This document shows positions 16,259-25,448 of a stretch of DNA of 49,482 nt, one piece after another. The DNA is from Spirochaetia bacterium. Lineage in GTDB: Bacteria; Spirochaetota; Leptospiria; Leptospirales; Leptonemataceae. The notes below the pieces were generated by a model. That model saw nothing but the letters and a program-made list of their open reading frames with translations, was not told where the DNA came from and made no database searches. The stretch's first letter is position 1; each line of letters begins with the position of its first letter. The stretch spans positions 1 to 49,482 of the forward strand of contig VFLI01000067.1 in assembly GCA_009885105.1 (NCBI GenBank), read 5' to 3'. The position numbers were made by a program, and so were the translations under genes.

Positions 16259-18223
16259 ATGCTTGTAGAAAGAATCGTTCCTCCCTCGGATGAATTTGTC
16301 CGTTCGGCCAATATTAATAAAGAAAATTATATAAAACTCTATCGGGAATCCGTGGATACGCCGGAAGAATTCTGGGCCATACAGGCGGAGCGGCTCACCT
16401 GGTTCAAGAAATGGGACATAGTTCTGTCTCATGATTTTGCAAAAGGCGAGGCCCGCTGGTTTGAAGGAGGCAAGCTGAATGTTTCCACCAACTGCCTGGA
16501 CCGGCATCTCACATCGCATTTTAAGAATAAAGCTGCTCTGATCTGGGAGGGCGACAATCCGGAGGAGTCAAAAACCTTCACCTACCAGCAGCTGCACAGA
16601 GAAGTCTGCCGACTGGCCAATGTGATGAAAAAAATGGGCGTAAAAAAAGGAGACCGCGTCATCATCTATCTGCCCATGATTCCAGAGCTGGCTTTCGCCG
16701 CTCTGGCCTGCACGAGAATCGGCGCGGTGCATTCTGTCGTGTTCGGAGGATTTTCCCCGGAATCGCTGCTGGGACGAATCGACGACTGCAAACCTGTTCT
16801 GATCATCACATCCGACGGCGGATTTCGCGGCGGCAAAGTCATAGAGATGAAAAGCAATATCGATAAAGCGCTGGAAAGATGTGAACATAAAGTCGATTCA
16901 GTGCTTGTCGTGGAGAGAGTGGGCCGGGACATTCCGGTCAAATGGCACGATGAAAGAGACAGATGGCTTCATCTCAAATTGCGCGAAGACGATATCAGCG
17001 ACGACTGCGAAGCCGTGCCCTGCGATTCGGAAGATCCGCTGTTCATACTTTACACTTCCGGCTCAACCGGCAAGCCCAAGGGAGTTCTGCACACAACTGC
17101 CGGCTATCTTCTCGGCGCGAGTCTGACGCATTATTACGTGTTCGATCACAGAGAGGACGACACATTCTGGTGCACGGCCGATATCGGCTGGGTTACAGGC
17201 CACAGCTACATTCTGTACGGTCCCCTTTCGAACGGAGCCACATCGATTATGTTCGAAGGCGTGCCGGCCTATCCGGATGCCGGCCGTTTCTGGGATGTGA
17301 TCGACAAATACCAGGTGAATGTTTTTTACACGGCTCCCACGGCGATTCGCGCACTGGCGAAGGAAGGAACATCGCACGTGGAGAAAAGATCTCTGAAATC
17401 GCTGCGTCTGCTGGGCAGCGTCGGCGAGCCTATCAATCCGGAAGCCTGGGAATGGTACTACACAAACGTCGGTAAAGAAAAATGCCCCATCGTCGACACC
17501 TGGTGGCAGACAGAAACCGGTTCGATCATGATCACGCCTCTGCCGGGCGCATTCGCTCTGAAACCCGGATCGGCTACTCTTCCATTTTTTGGAGTACGGC
17601 CGGTTCTGGTGGACAATGAAGGAAAAAAACTTGAGGGTGAGGGAGAAATCTCCGGAAATCTCTGCGTCGACTTTCCGTGGCCTTCGATGATGCGCGGCGT
17701 CTACGGAGATCCGGAACGATTCCGCGAAACATATTTTTCCCAGTTCCCGGGCCTTTATTTCACCGGCGACGGCGCGACACGAGATGTGGACGGCTACTAC
17801 TGGATCACCGGACGCGTGGACGATGTGCTCAACGTTTCCGGACACAGGATCGGCAGCGCAGAAGTCGAGCACGCTCTGGTCGGACATAAATCCGTAGCCG
17901 AGGCTGCCGTGGTCGGTTATCCGCACGATATCAAAGGCCAGGGCATCTACGCATACGTGACCGTAAAAAACGGTGAAATCACAAACGATGAATTGAAAAA
18001 AGAACTGATCGCCGCAGTTGAGGCCGAGATCGGAAAACTGGCGCGGCCGGATGTCATACACTGGGCCCCGTCCCTGCCGAAAACAAGATCGGGAAAAATC
18101 ATGCGCCGGATTCTCAGGAAAATCGCAGAGGGCGAATTCGGATCGCTGGGAGACATCTCGACTCTGGCCGATCCGTCGGTCGTGGAGCTGCTTGTGGCGG
18201 ATAAGAAGAAATTTCATTCATGA
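16259..18223 (+). CDS. acs: Acetyl-CoA synthetase (AMP-forming)
   Basis: 654 residues from the ATG at 16259 (a TTG two codons earlier also reads in frame); no Shine-Dalgarno is evident. It activates acetate to acetyl-CoA through acetyl-AMP in the cytoplasm. Adenylating-enzyme motifs are all present: [11 protein letters not shown] (P-loop-like), [29 protein letters not shown], and the C-terminal [13 protein letters not shown] with the Lys that is acetylated in Acs enzymes. The overall length and N-terminal ACAS domain ([18 protein letters not shown]) fit Acs rather than other acyl-CoA ligases. Together with gltA at 33622 it supports acetate entry into the TCA cycle. Confidence 0.95.
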   Translation: MLVERIVPPSDEFVRSANINKENYIKLYRESVDTPEEFWAIQAERLTWFKKWDIVLSHDFAKGEARWFEGGKLNVSTNCLDRHLTSHFKNKAALIWEGDNPEESKTFTYQQLHREVCRLANVMKKMGVKKGDRVIIYLPMIPELAFAALACTRIGAVHSVVFGGFSPESLLGRIDDCKPVLIITSDGGFRGGKVIEMKSNIDKALERCEHKVDSVLVVERVGRDIPVKWHDERDRWLHLKLREDDISDDCEAVPCDSEDPLFILYTSGSTGKPKGVLHTTAGYLLGASLTHYYVFDHREDDTFWCTADIGWVTGHSYILYGPLSNGATSIMFEGVPAYPDAGRFWDVIDKYQVNVFYTAPTAIRALAKEGTSHVEKRSLKSLRLLGSVGEPINPEAWEWYYTNVGKEKCPIVDTWWQTETGSIMITPLPGAFALKPGSATLPFFGVRPVLVDNEGKKLEGEGEISGNLCVDFPWPSMMRGVYGDPERFRETYFSQFPGLYFTGDGATRDVDGYYWITGRVDDVLNVSGHRIGSAEVEHALVGHKSVAEAAVVGYPHDIKGQGIYAYVTVKNGEITNDELKKELIAAVEAEIGKLARPDVIHWAPSLPKTRSGKIMRRILRKIAEGEFGSLGDISTLADPSVVELLVADKKKFHS

Positions 18224-18224
18224 A

Positions 18225-19616
18225 TCATCCTCGCTGCTGAATCGCGCGATTCACTTCATTTTTTACAGCCTCCAGCAGAGCCGCCACTTCTTCCTGCATA
18301 ACGGCGACATTACGATCGGCGGTGAGTTCTGCAATGATTGTATCTACGGCCTTCTGCATAATGTTTTTAATCTGGTTCATGCCTTCCGGCGATGACAGAG
18401 CCGCACGCAGTCCGTCATGCAGACCCGAGTAGACCTGTCGCAGCAGCATACGCACAGGAAATCCGACTGGGCTGTTCAGATACGGTTTCATCGCGCTGTT
18501 CACTGAAAATTCAATCAGACGCGCAATGTCAGGTTCGATAGCCGGGATCATGCTCTGGCCTATGAGCCCGATGTTTGTATTTGTGAATTTTCGTATCTCG
18601 GCGATGATACCGCTTTCATTGATATCGCCTATCTGATTGAAGTCGCCGCTGCGGATGATCGACTGAGTCTGATCCAGAATATTTACAAAAACCATTCCGG
18701 AAATTTCTTCTGCGATAATCTCCGCATTTTCATGAATCAGACCGGGCATGATCCCCTCGCCGGGAAGAAAGCCGTTTTCTTTCAACCGGTTAAAGAGCGG
18801 CACGACGCGCAGAATGCGTGTCCACACGGTGTGATGCAGAGAAATCAGGTTGAAAATTTCCACCCATCGCCGGATCGGGAAAAGATACCAGCGCCGATAG
18901 GACCGCGCAAAAACCGCATAGACCCACCTCGCAATAAAATCGCACCAGAAAAACAGCAAAAACCACAGATCGATGCGGCGGGTGAAAAAATCTTTCTGTT
19001 CGCCGTCGATATCGATCCAGCGGTGGTAGTTCTGCTCAAACAGAGGACGAAGCCTGACGTTGAAAAATGCAAGTTCGGAGCGCTGCATGGCGGGAGTCAG
19101 ATTCTCGGCGCTGAAGAAACGCCGGAAGGAATCTTTGGCCGATATTTCATGAAGAGCCGTGCCGGTCGCTCGATAATGGGCGCGGATTCTATTCTTGATT
19201 TCCTCCAGCGTTCCGTTTTTTTCCGCAAGAGCAAAATCGCCGGTGTAGGGATCCTGATCGATCATCCGGACCATTTCTGAGCTCAGACGGCCCAGCAATT
19301 CCGGAACTTCCGGCTGCTTTTCTTCAGGCCTGTTCAGAATCTTTTCAAGTCTGTCGAAATCGGCCAGAAAAGAGGCCGTGGCCCGGTGAGCGTCAATACC
19401 TTTGACATCGTCATAGAAAAGAAGTCCCGGGCGGGAGGGATGCTTCAGAAAGGAAAGAATCTCATAACGGTCCGCCGCTGTCCGGTATATATCGCGGAAA
19501 GTATAATAAGTATAGGGAATTTTCATAAGATACGTACTGTCGAAAAGAACTACAGACAGATTGGCGGCCAGAATCAGGCAGAAAAATATTTCATATATTT
19601 TCTTAAATATTCTCAT
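18225..19616 (-). CDS. Voltage-sensor-like membrane protein of unknown function
   Basis: 463 residues from the ATG at 19616, just before the first hydrophobic helix; an in-frame ATG at 19694 would add 26 residues without membrane features. A first helix (KIYEIFFCLILAANLSVVLF) precedes a long hydrophilic segment of about 190 residues. Then comes a cluster LWFLLFFWCDFIARWVYAVF ... WVEIFNLISL ... WTRILRVVPLFNRL whose last helix has regularly spaced Arg, like the S3-S4 part of ion-channel voltage sensors. The remaining 170 residues are helical. The layout recalls a cyanobacterial 'ion transporter'-like protein family I know of by memory. No pore motif is visible. Stop is one base from the acs stop (convergent). 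Confidence 0.6.
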   Translation of the reverse strand: MRIFKKIYEIFFCLILAANLSVVLFDSTYLMKIPYTYYTFRDIYRTAADRYEILSFLKHPSRPGLLFYDDVKGIDAHRATASFLADFDRLEKILNRPEEKQPEVPELLGRLSSEMVRMIDQDPYTGDFALAEKNGTLEEIKNRIRAHYRATGTALHEISAKDSFRRFFSAENLTPAMQRSELAFFNVRLRPLFEQNYHRWIDIDGEQKDFFTRRIDLWFLLFFWCDFIARWVYAVFARSYRRWYLFPIRRWVEIFNLISLHHTVWTRILRVVPLFNRLKENGFLPGEGIMPGLIHENAEIIAEEISGMVFVNILDQTQSIIRSGDFNQIGDINESGIIAEIRKFTNTNIGLIGQSMIPAIEPDIARLIEFSVNSAMKPYLNSPVGFPVRMLLRQVYSGLHDGLRAALSSPEGMNQIKNIMQKAVDTIIAELTADRNVAVMQEEVAALLEAVKNEVNRAIQQRG

Positions 19617-19761
19617 GGTTCGGCTTCTGGATTTCATCATATACGATTTATTGTGAGCGACGGCGCTTCCGGTCAAGAGAAAAGCTCTCGACATTTTCCG
19701 GCCGCCGGCAGACTATCGATGGAGTATATATAAGTATAGCTCAGCTACCCAGGAAGTTCCC

Positions 19762-19980
19762 ATGCAGACAGAAAACAATGACGATTTTTTGCTGGAGGAA
19801 AAACTGCGAGAAATGGAAATGCAGATGAAGAACGTGGATGCCGGTGACTTCAAAGATATGATAGGCAGTCTGAATATCGCAGAAAGAACGCCGGAGCTCA
19901 AAATAACTCCGGCAACACCGCGAAAAATCACGGCGTTTTCATTCTATCAATACCTGAAAAAAATCTTCTTCCGGCCCTGA
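19762..19980 (+). CDS. Small acidic protein of unknown function
   Basis: 72 residues. AGGAAG lies seven bases before the ATG, a good ribosome site. The first 45 residues are acidic and helix-prone (LLEEKLREMEMQMKNVDAGDF); the end is basic and aromatic (FSFYQYLKKIFFRP). No known domain. It fills the gap between the voltage-sensor-like gene and the convergent LysM gene. Confidence 0.55.
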   Translation: MQTENNDDFLLEEKLREMEMQMKNVDAGDFKDMIGSLNIAERTPELKITPATPRKITAFSFYQYLKKIFFRP

Positions 19981-19984
19981 CCGG

Positions 19985-20476
19985 TTATTTTACAGGAAGT
20001 TTAATTTTCAGGCCCGGCTTGATCTGTTCCGCTTTCAGACCGGGATTCAGCGCCAGAATTTCAGCCTGTCTGTTCGCATTTCCCAGACGATTCTTTGCGA
20101 TTGTAATCAGAGTATCACCGCGGGCAATCGTATACTCCCGTGTCTGCACCACTCCAGGTTTTATACCCGGTTTGACCGCTTCCGTGGCTGTAGTGGAAGG
20201 CGCATCCTGTCTGGTTGTAAAAGACCTGTAAATAAAATAGAAAGATATTACCAGAATCACAGCCACCGCGACTTTTACAATCGTGGATACTCCACCCGGT
20301 GAAGTTTCAGCCGTGGCAGAAGGATTTTCTGTCTGGTACGACGATCCCGTAAATGTGTCCTGGGATGCGGACGCCTGAAATCTTTCAGTTCTTCCAGCTG
20401 ATTTTTTTGCCGCCGGTCTTTTGACTGCAGATGATTTCTTAGCTGTTTTTTTGGATGATTTTTTTGCTTTTGCCAT
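19985..20476 (-). CDS. Membrane LysM protein with Lys/Ala-rich (histone H1-like) N-terminal tail
   Basis: 163 residues. Residues 1-30 are almost only Lys, Ala, Ser, Pro and Arg (AKKSSKKTAKKSS...), like the DNA-binding tails of histone H1-like bacterial proteins. A Ser/Thr-rich linker follows, then one transmembrane helix at about 66-86 (IVKVAVAVILVISFYFIY). The C-terminal LysM domain (about 113-162) has YTIARGDTLITIAKN and ILALNPGLKAEQIKPGLKIKLP. With positive residues on the N-terminal side of the helix, the tail should be cytoplasmic and LysM periplasmic, binding peptidoglycan. That would let it bridge nucleoid and wall, an inference from layout alone. Confidence 0.8.
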   Translation of the reverse strand: MAKAKKSSKKTAKKSSAVKRPAAKKSAGRTERFQASASQDTFTGSSYQTENPSATAETSPGGVSTIVKVAVAVILVISFYFIYRSFTTRQDAPSTTATEAVKPGIKPGVVQTREYTIARGDTLITIAKNRLGNANRQAEILALNPGLKAEQIKPGLKIKLPVK

Positions 20477-20548
20477 AAATTACAATGAATTTCAACAAAG
20501 GCCCTGTTTCAAGTATCTTTCATATAGAAGTTGGCAATTATTACTTTT

Positions 20549-21298
20549 TTATTCCGGCGGAATATCGATCAGACAGCCCTGAATGACATCCGGATCAGAC
20601 GAGGAAAGGATGCAGCTCAGATCGGAGGGCTGGAAGACAGCCAGGCAGCGGCGTTCAAAGGACAGCCGCGATGCCTCTGTTCTCCATTGAGTCAGCAATT
20701 TCTCCCGGTCTCTTTCTCCGGCAAATTTGGTCGAGGAAGTATATACTCGCAGCATGTGTTCATACGTTTTCCGGCAATTGGCGGTGTTCACAGCGTCGAC
20801 CTGCACCCGGGTCGTTTCAACTCTCTCCACGACGATCTGCTGACCGCTGTCATTTTCTGGTTTCTTGTTTTCTGACGGATCTGCCGAAACAGCGGGAACC
20901 TGCTGACAATTCAGAAGCTCCTGGTATGTCACAGCGCTCATCTGGCAGGCGATATCCTCCACGGTGAGATGGCCGAGGCAGTTGCGAATCTGGGAGGCCA
21001 CCGTTGCCGGCTGCTCAAGCTGCTTTCGATTCATTCGCACCGCGGCAAAAATAGGATTCTCTGAACGCTCCGCCAGATCCAGCTGATGCCGGTACAGATT
21101 CCGGCACAGGGCTTCCGTCGGCGCGGCGGAGCGCGGCCTTTCAGGAACGGCGCCCAGACCAGCGGCAATAAGAAAAACAGTGAATTCACCGCAGAGACGC
21201 AGAGTGCGCTGAGTAAAAGGATGAGTAAAAAATATTCTTCCCGATGACCGCGAGTGTACCTGGACGATTTTGTCCTTCACAGAGTTTTTTTCTTTCAT
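20549..21298 (-). CDS. Cys-containing exported protein of unknown function
   Basis: 249 residues. GGAG lies seven bases before the ATG at 21298. A hydrophobic stretch LCGEFTVFLIAAGLGAV at about 35-51 is the only signal-like part and sits unusually deep. Two later segments each hold paired cysteines (IACQMSAVTYQELLNC; then NCRKTYEHML ... RRCLAVFQPSDLSC ... GCLID), a spacing seen in small Cys-rich secreted proteins of delta-proteobacteria and leptospires. The start codon and first 40 codons lie inside an inverted repeat (21186-21343), so the original N-terminus may have been replaced. The role is unknown. Confidence 0.6.
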   Translation of the reverse strand: MKEKNSVKDKIVQVHSRSSGRIFFTHPFTQRTLRLCGEFTVFLIAAGLGAVPERPRSAAPTEALCRNLYRHQLDLAERSENPIFAAVRMNRKQLEQPATVASQIRNCLGHLTVEDIACQMSAVTYQELLNCQQVPAVSADPSENKKPENDSGQQIVVERVETTRVQVDAVNTANCRKTYEHMLRVYTSSTKFAGERDREKLLTQWRTEASRLSFERRCLAVFQPSDLSCILSSSDPDVIQGCLIDIPPE

Positions 21299-21343
21299 TT
21301 TCTTCTCCGTTTTTCCTCTCCTTCCTCTGCTGCTCAGCGGTGA
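21186..21343. repeat. MITE-like inverted-repeat element
   Basis: Arms TCACCGCAGAGACGCAGAG (21186-21204) and CTCTGCTGCTCAGCGGTGA (21325-21343) are complementary at 16 of 19 positions and enclose 120 bases with more CAGAG/CTCTG-like words. The arm resembles the phrase ACCGCAGAGACGCAGAG, which I recall as a dispersed repeat in many bacterial genomes. It overlaps the start of the gene at 21298 and the divergent promoter region toward 21463. Confidence 0.5.
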
Positions 21344-21462
21344 GTCTTTCCAGATAAATACCTATCTTTTGATTTTGACCTTCATAACAGGAAAGCCTTG
21401 ACCCGAAAAGTCGTTTTTTCATTCTGTCAATAACCATTCTTGAACCTCTACGGACAGAATAT

Positions 21463-22776
21463 ATGATATCCCGAACAAAGAGATCTGCAATTCCCCGGAT
21501 AGTATTCCCCAGAGATTTTTTATGGGGCAGCGCGACCGCCGCAACTCAGGTCGACGGCGGCGATGACGCATCAGACTGGTTCAATTACTGCAAGAAACCG
21601 GGCAGGATCAAGGACAACTCCAGCTGCATTTCAGCCTGCGATCACTGGAACCACTATGAAGAAGATTTTCGAATCATGCAGAAAATGAAGCTCAACGCTT
21701 ACAGGCTCGGCGCGGACTGGTCTCGTTTTCAGAAGACTCCCGGTAAATTCGACACAAAAGCGCTGGATCATTTTCGTGGGATGCTGGACAGTCTTAGAAG
21801 AAAAAAAATCCGGCCGCTCTTGACTCTGAATCATTTCACGCTTCCGCAGTGGTGGGCGGCCAGAGGCGGCTGGACGCGCGAATCCAATCTTGAGGATTTC
21901 TATAAATACATTGATTTTATTGTTGAGGGCACCGGCGATCTTGTGGATGAATACATCACGATCAACGAGCCGAATGTCTACTGCCTGCTTTCCTACATGA
22001 TGGGAATCTGGCCCCCCGGAGAATCCGGATTCGGCGGGTATCTGGACGGGATGAGAGCTCAACGCAACATGGTTATTGCGCACTGCCACACGTATGACAG
22101 GATCCGGGAAATCCACGCAAGAAAGAAATTCAAGTCTCCGCGAATTTCCATCGCGCAGCACATTCGCATCATGGATCCTCTCAACTCGGGAAGCCTTCTT
22201 GACGTCGACCGCGCGAATGCCGCCGATTTTCGTTTCAACAGACTCTTTACAGACGCCGTTCACGAGGGCAAATTGATCCGGCCTCTCGGCAATGGGGAGA
22301 CAATCCATGACGGAAACGCCTGGGATTTTTTCGGCATCAACTATTACTCTCGCAACATGATTTCGTTCAATCTTTTCACTCCGCATCTGCTTTTTATCAA
22401 AGAGTCCACCAACGAGGACGGGCCTGTCAACCAACTGGGATGGGAAATTTACCCGGAAGGCCTGACGAGAGCCGTGATGTCCGCATATGACCGGTATCGT
22501 CTGCCTGTGCGCATTACGGAAAACGGCATCGCCACTTCGGACGATCTGCATCGCAGCGCGTACATTGAGGATCACCTTCGCGCGCTCCACAGAGCCATGG
22601 AGCTGGGCGTACCTGTGGAAGGATACTACCACTGGTCGTTCATGGATAATTTTGAATGGGCAGAAGGTTACACGGCGCCTTTCGGGCTGGTGGATGTGAA
22701 TTTCAATAATCAAAAAAGAAAACCCAGGGATTCTATGCTTCTGTACAGCAGGATTGCAAAAACAGGGACACTGTAG
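21463..22776 (+). CDS. Glycoside hydrolase family 1 (beta-glycosidase)
   Basis: 437 residues, the normal length of a single GH1 barrel. The N-terminal FPRDFLWGSATAATQVDG is the family entry motif. The acid/base Glu169 is in TINEPN and the nucleophile Glu353 in ITENG, so both catalytic residues are intact; WSFMDNFEWAEGY near the end is the aglycone/sugar-binding signature. No signal peptide, so it works in the cytoplasm on imported beta-glycosides. Exact sugar specificity cannot be read. The Mo-enzyme gene starts 41 bases downstream on the same strand. The start lacks a strong ribosome site. Confidence 0.92.
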   Translation: MISRTKRSAIPRIVFPRDFLWGSATAATQVDGGDDASDWFNYCKKPGRIKDNSSCISACDHWNHYEEDFRIMQKMKLNAYRLGADWSRFQKTPGKFDTKALDHFRGMLDSLRRKKIRPLLTLNHFTLPQWWAARGGWTRESNLEDFYKYIDFIVEGTGDLVDEYITINEPNVYCLLSYMMGIWPPGESGFGGYLDGMRAQRNMVIAHCHTYDRIREIHARKKFKSPRISIAQHIRIMDPLNSGSLLDVDRANAADFRFNRLFTDAVHEGKLIRPLGNGETIHDGNAWDFFGINYYSRNMISFNLFTPHLLFIKESTNEDGPVNQLGWEIYPEGLTRAVMSAYDRYRLPVRITENGIATSDDLHRSAYIEDHLRALHRAMELGVPVEGYYHWSFMDNFEWAEGYTAPFGLVDVNFNNQKRKPRDSMLLYSRIAKTGTL

Positions 22777-22817
22777 ACAGCCGGACAGCCGGCAGTTAAT
22801 TCCAGAGGATATCAACA

Positions 22818-25022
22818 ATGCCAGAAACTCACTACCGCACCTGCACGATCTGCGAAGCAGCCTGCGGGGTCGAGATACATGTAGAAGGAAACAGAGTCAC
22901 TTCCATTAAAGGCAACAACCGGGATGTGCACAGCGCGGGATTCCTTTGCACAAAGGGACTGGCTCTCGCCGATCTCCACAATGATCCGGACCGTCTGCGT
23001 TCGCCCATGATTCGAACTGCAAACGGCTTTCGCAAAGCCTCCTGGGAAGAAGCGTTTGCTTTTATACACGAGAAACTCGGGCAGATTCATGATAAATACG
23101 GACGCAATTCCGTGGGCGTATATCTGGGAAATCCCAACGTTCACAACATATCCCTGGTTTTTTACAATCCCAACTTTCTGCGAAGCCTGCGAACCTCCAA
23201 TATTTTTTCCGCCAGCAGCGTGGATCAGCTTCCCAAACAACTGGCCTGCGCTCTCATGTACGGAAATGGATATTCCATTCCTGTGCCGGATATTGACAGC
23301 ACAGATTACTTCCTTATGATCGGAGCAAATCCCGTTGTCTCAAACGGCAGCCTCTGGACATGGCCGGATATTCCAGGAAAGATACGCGCCCTCAGAGAGC
23401 GGGGAGGGAAATTGATCGTGATTGATCCGCGCAGAACAGAAACGGCAAAGCGAGCAAGCGAACATTTATTCATCCGGCCGGGCACAGACGCGCATTTCCT
23501 GGCCGCCCTGGTGAATGTCATTCTGACAGAGAGACTCGCAAAACTGGGCCGATACGAAGGTCTGATCAACGGAGTGGAGGAATTGACCTCATTCATTCAA
23601 CCTTTCACTCCGGAAATAGTTTCTGAATTGACGAGCATTCCCGCGCAGTCAATCCGGCGCATCGCTGTTGATTTTGCGAAAGCGAAACACGCCGTGGCGT
23701 ACGGACGAATGGGAACCTGCACTCAGGAATTCGGAACCACGGCTTCCTGGCTGCTGGAAGTGATGAATGCAATTACGGGCAACGTCGACCGCCTGGGCGG
23801 AACTCTTTTTCCTCTGCCCGCTGCGGCGACGACAATCACAGAGCCTCGCACCGGAAAGGAGAAGGGAATCCGGCCCGCCCGGCGAAGAAGCCGTGTGAGC
23901 GGTCTGCCGGAAGTATTCAGCGAATTTCCCGCTGCGGCCATGGCAGAAGAAATCGACACGCCGGGGGATGGTCAGCTCAAGGCATTTTTTATAATCGGCG
24001 GGAATCCCGTAATCAGCACGCCGGACGGAAGCAGACTTGCGCGGGCTCTGGATTCCCTGGAACTGCTGGTTTCTCTCGATTTGTATATCACAGAAACTTC
24101 AAAACGAGCTCATGTGATACTTCCGGGTGTTTCGATTCTGGAACGATCGCACTACGACTGGGTGTTCGCGCAGTTTATGCCGCGCAGCTCAGCGCGATAC
24201 TCTCCGCAGCTATTTGAAAAACCGGCGGAGATGATGCATGAATGGGAAATTCTGCTCCGACTCGCGGCGATAGCCGGGGGAAAAGGCCTGAACCCGGATC
24301 TTGAAGCGATGGACCTGGCCGTGCTTCGCCAGTGGATGCATCTGGGCGCAAAACCCGAAGGCTCGGATGATGAAGAATTGATACGGGGACTGGAAGGACG
24401 CGGGCCGGACAGGATTGTCGACTATCTGCTTCGCGCCGGTCCGTACGGTCCTTACAATTCTCTGAACCTGGAAAAACTGAAAAGACATCCGCACGGAATT
24501 GATTTTGGAGCCGCCGAGGGGAGACTGGAGAAATTGCTGCGGACCGAGTCCGGCCGCATTGAAATCGCCCCTGCCTATATCACGGCGGACTGCGACCGAA
24601 TGATGACACGATTGGACGTAAAATCATCCGGTCTGGTTTTAATCGGCAGGAGGCACATCAAATCGCACAATTCCTGGGTGAACAACATCGAAAGACTGGC
24701 AAAAGGCGCTGACCGGGGCGCTCTGCTGGTGAATCCCGCAGACGGAACCAGGCTGGGACTTGAAGACGGCGCGATGGTACGCGTCCGATCAGAAGCGGGT
24801 GAAGTTCAGACAAATGTACGCCTGACGGACGAAATGATGCCTGGCGTTGTCAGTCTGCCTCATGGATGGGGACAGGGCCAGGACACCGGTCTATCAGTTG
24901 CAAAGAAAGTAGCAGCGCCCAACATCAATGCGATTACGATGAGCACAAGGGTCGATCCGCTGTCCGGAAACGCTGCTTTCAGCGGTGTGCCTGTGCAGGT
25001 GGAGAATGTTCCGGGGCACTGA
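22818..25022 (+). CDS. Molybdopterin-dependent oxidoreductase (formate dehydrogenase/nitrate reductase superfamily)
   Basis: 734 residues with AGAGGA eight bases before the ATG. The N-terminal [4Fe-4S] motif CTICEAACG ... GFLCTKG uses Cys9, Cys12, Cys16 and Cys44. Molybdopterin-binding segments include MIGANPVVSNGS, IDPRRTETAKRA, RPGTDAHFLAAL, IGGNPVIS and a C-terminal molydopterin-dinucleotide domain ending around VSLPHGWGQG. There is no twin-Arg signal, so the enzyme is cytoplasmic. At the usual Mo-ligand position (around QLPKQLACALMYG) I see no Sec codon and no certain ligand Cys or Ser. No partner subunit or cofactor gene is nearby. Substrate unknown. Confidence 0.9.
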   Translation: MPETHYRTCTICEAACGVEIHVEGNRVTSIKGNNRDVHSAGFLCTKGLALADLHNDPDRLRSPMIRTANGFRKASWEEAFAFIHEKLGQIHDKYGRNSVGVYLGNPNVHNISLVFYNPNFLRSLRTSNIFSASSVDQLPKQLACALMYGNGYSIPVPDIDSTDYFLMIGANPVVSNGSLWTWPDIPGKIRALRERGGKLIVIDPRRTETAKRASEHLFIRPGTDAHFLAALVNVILTERLAKLGRYEGLINGVEELTSFIQPFTPEIVSELTSIPAQSIRRIAVDFAKAKHAVAYGRMGTCTQEFGTTASWLLEVMNAITGNVDRLGGTLFPLPAAATTITEPRTGKEKGIRPARRRSRVSGLPEVFSEFPAAAMAEEIDTPGDGQLKAFFIIGGNPVISTPDGSRLARALDSLELLVSLDLYITETSKRAHVILPGVSILERSHYDWVFAQFMPRSSARYSPQLFEKPAEMMHEWEILLRLAAIAGGKGLNPDLEAMDLAVLRQWMHLGAKPEGSDDEELIRGLEGRGPDRIVDYLLRAGPYGPYNSLNLEKLKRHPHGIDFGAAEGRLEKLLRTESGRIEIAPAYITADCDRMMTRLDVKSSGLVLIGRRHIKSHNSWVNNIERLAKGADRGALLVNPADGTRLGLEDGAMVRVRSEAGEVQTNVRLTDEMMPGVVSLPHGWGQGQDTGLSVAKKVAAPNINAITMSTRVDPLSGNAAFSGVPVQVENVPGH

Positions 25023-25048
25023 GCCAATTTATCTGACGGGCCGCAGGT

Positions 25049-25065
25049 CTGCGCTTTGCGCGCAG
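25049..25065. terminator. Short GC-rich hairpin between convergent genes
   Basis: CTGCGC-TTTGC-GCGCAG in the 61-base gap between the molybdopterin enzyme stop (25022) and the minus-strand stop at 25084. Six-base GC-rich stem, no T run; could stop transcription from either side. Confidence 0.35.
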
Positions 25066-25083
25066 CAATTCAAAGATCCATAT

Positions 25084-25335
25084 TCACTCCGGAGGCGATT
25101 CAATTTCTGAATCGGAAATCCAGCGGTACGCTTCCTCTTGGACCTTGCCCTCTTCCTGTTTTGTCTCCAGCCAGCCTTTGATATGTCTGTACAGATCCTT
25201 CATCTGAAGCACGCCCATACTCACAAGAATATGCCCCAGACGGCTCTGAGGATTTTCCTTCTGTGCCTGCAAAGCGCGTTCGAGTTCCTCTCGAGTAATC
25301 AGTCCGTTTGCGATAAAATATTCTCCCAGTTGCAT
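25084..25335 (-). CDS. Stand-alone MshEN/GspE N-terminal-like domain protein
   Basis: 83 residues from the ATG at 25335; the frame extends upstream to 25494 but that part is not protein-like. The segment LGEYFIANGLITREELERALQAQKENPQSRLGHILVSMGVL has the repeating LG..L...GLI...L..AL..Q pattern of the N-terminal domain of GspE/PilB ATPases (MshEN, a c-di-GMP-binding fold in some members). No ATPase domain follows. The charged C-terminus is helical. Divergent from the zinc-finger gene at 25449. A small regulatory or c-di-GMP-responsive protein is possible. Confidence 0.65.
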   Translation of the reverse strand: MQLGEYFIANGLITREELERALQAQKENPQSRLGHILVSMGVLQMKDLYRHIKGWLETKQEEGKVQEEAYRWISDSEIESPPE

Positions 25336-25448
25336 AAAAAAACCATACCAACCCTTTAATGTTCTGCACCAGTAGTCTATACCTGTTTTCCTACTGACAA
25401 CACTTTTCCCGTTTGTTTTGTCCGCAGAAGCCGCCTGGCCAGTTTTTA

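Noticed and set aside
21186..21437. 83-codon minus-strand frame upstream of the Cys-rich gene
   Set aside because: It runs through both arms of the inverted repeat, has low-complexity Lys/Glu/Arg content and overlaps the better-supported start at 21298.
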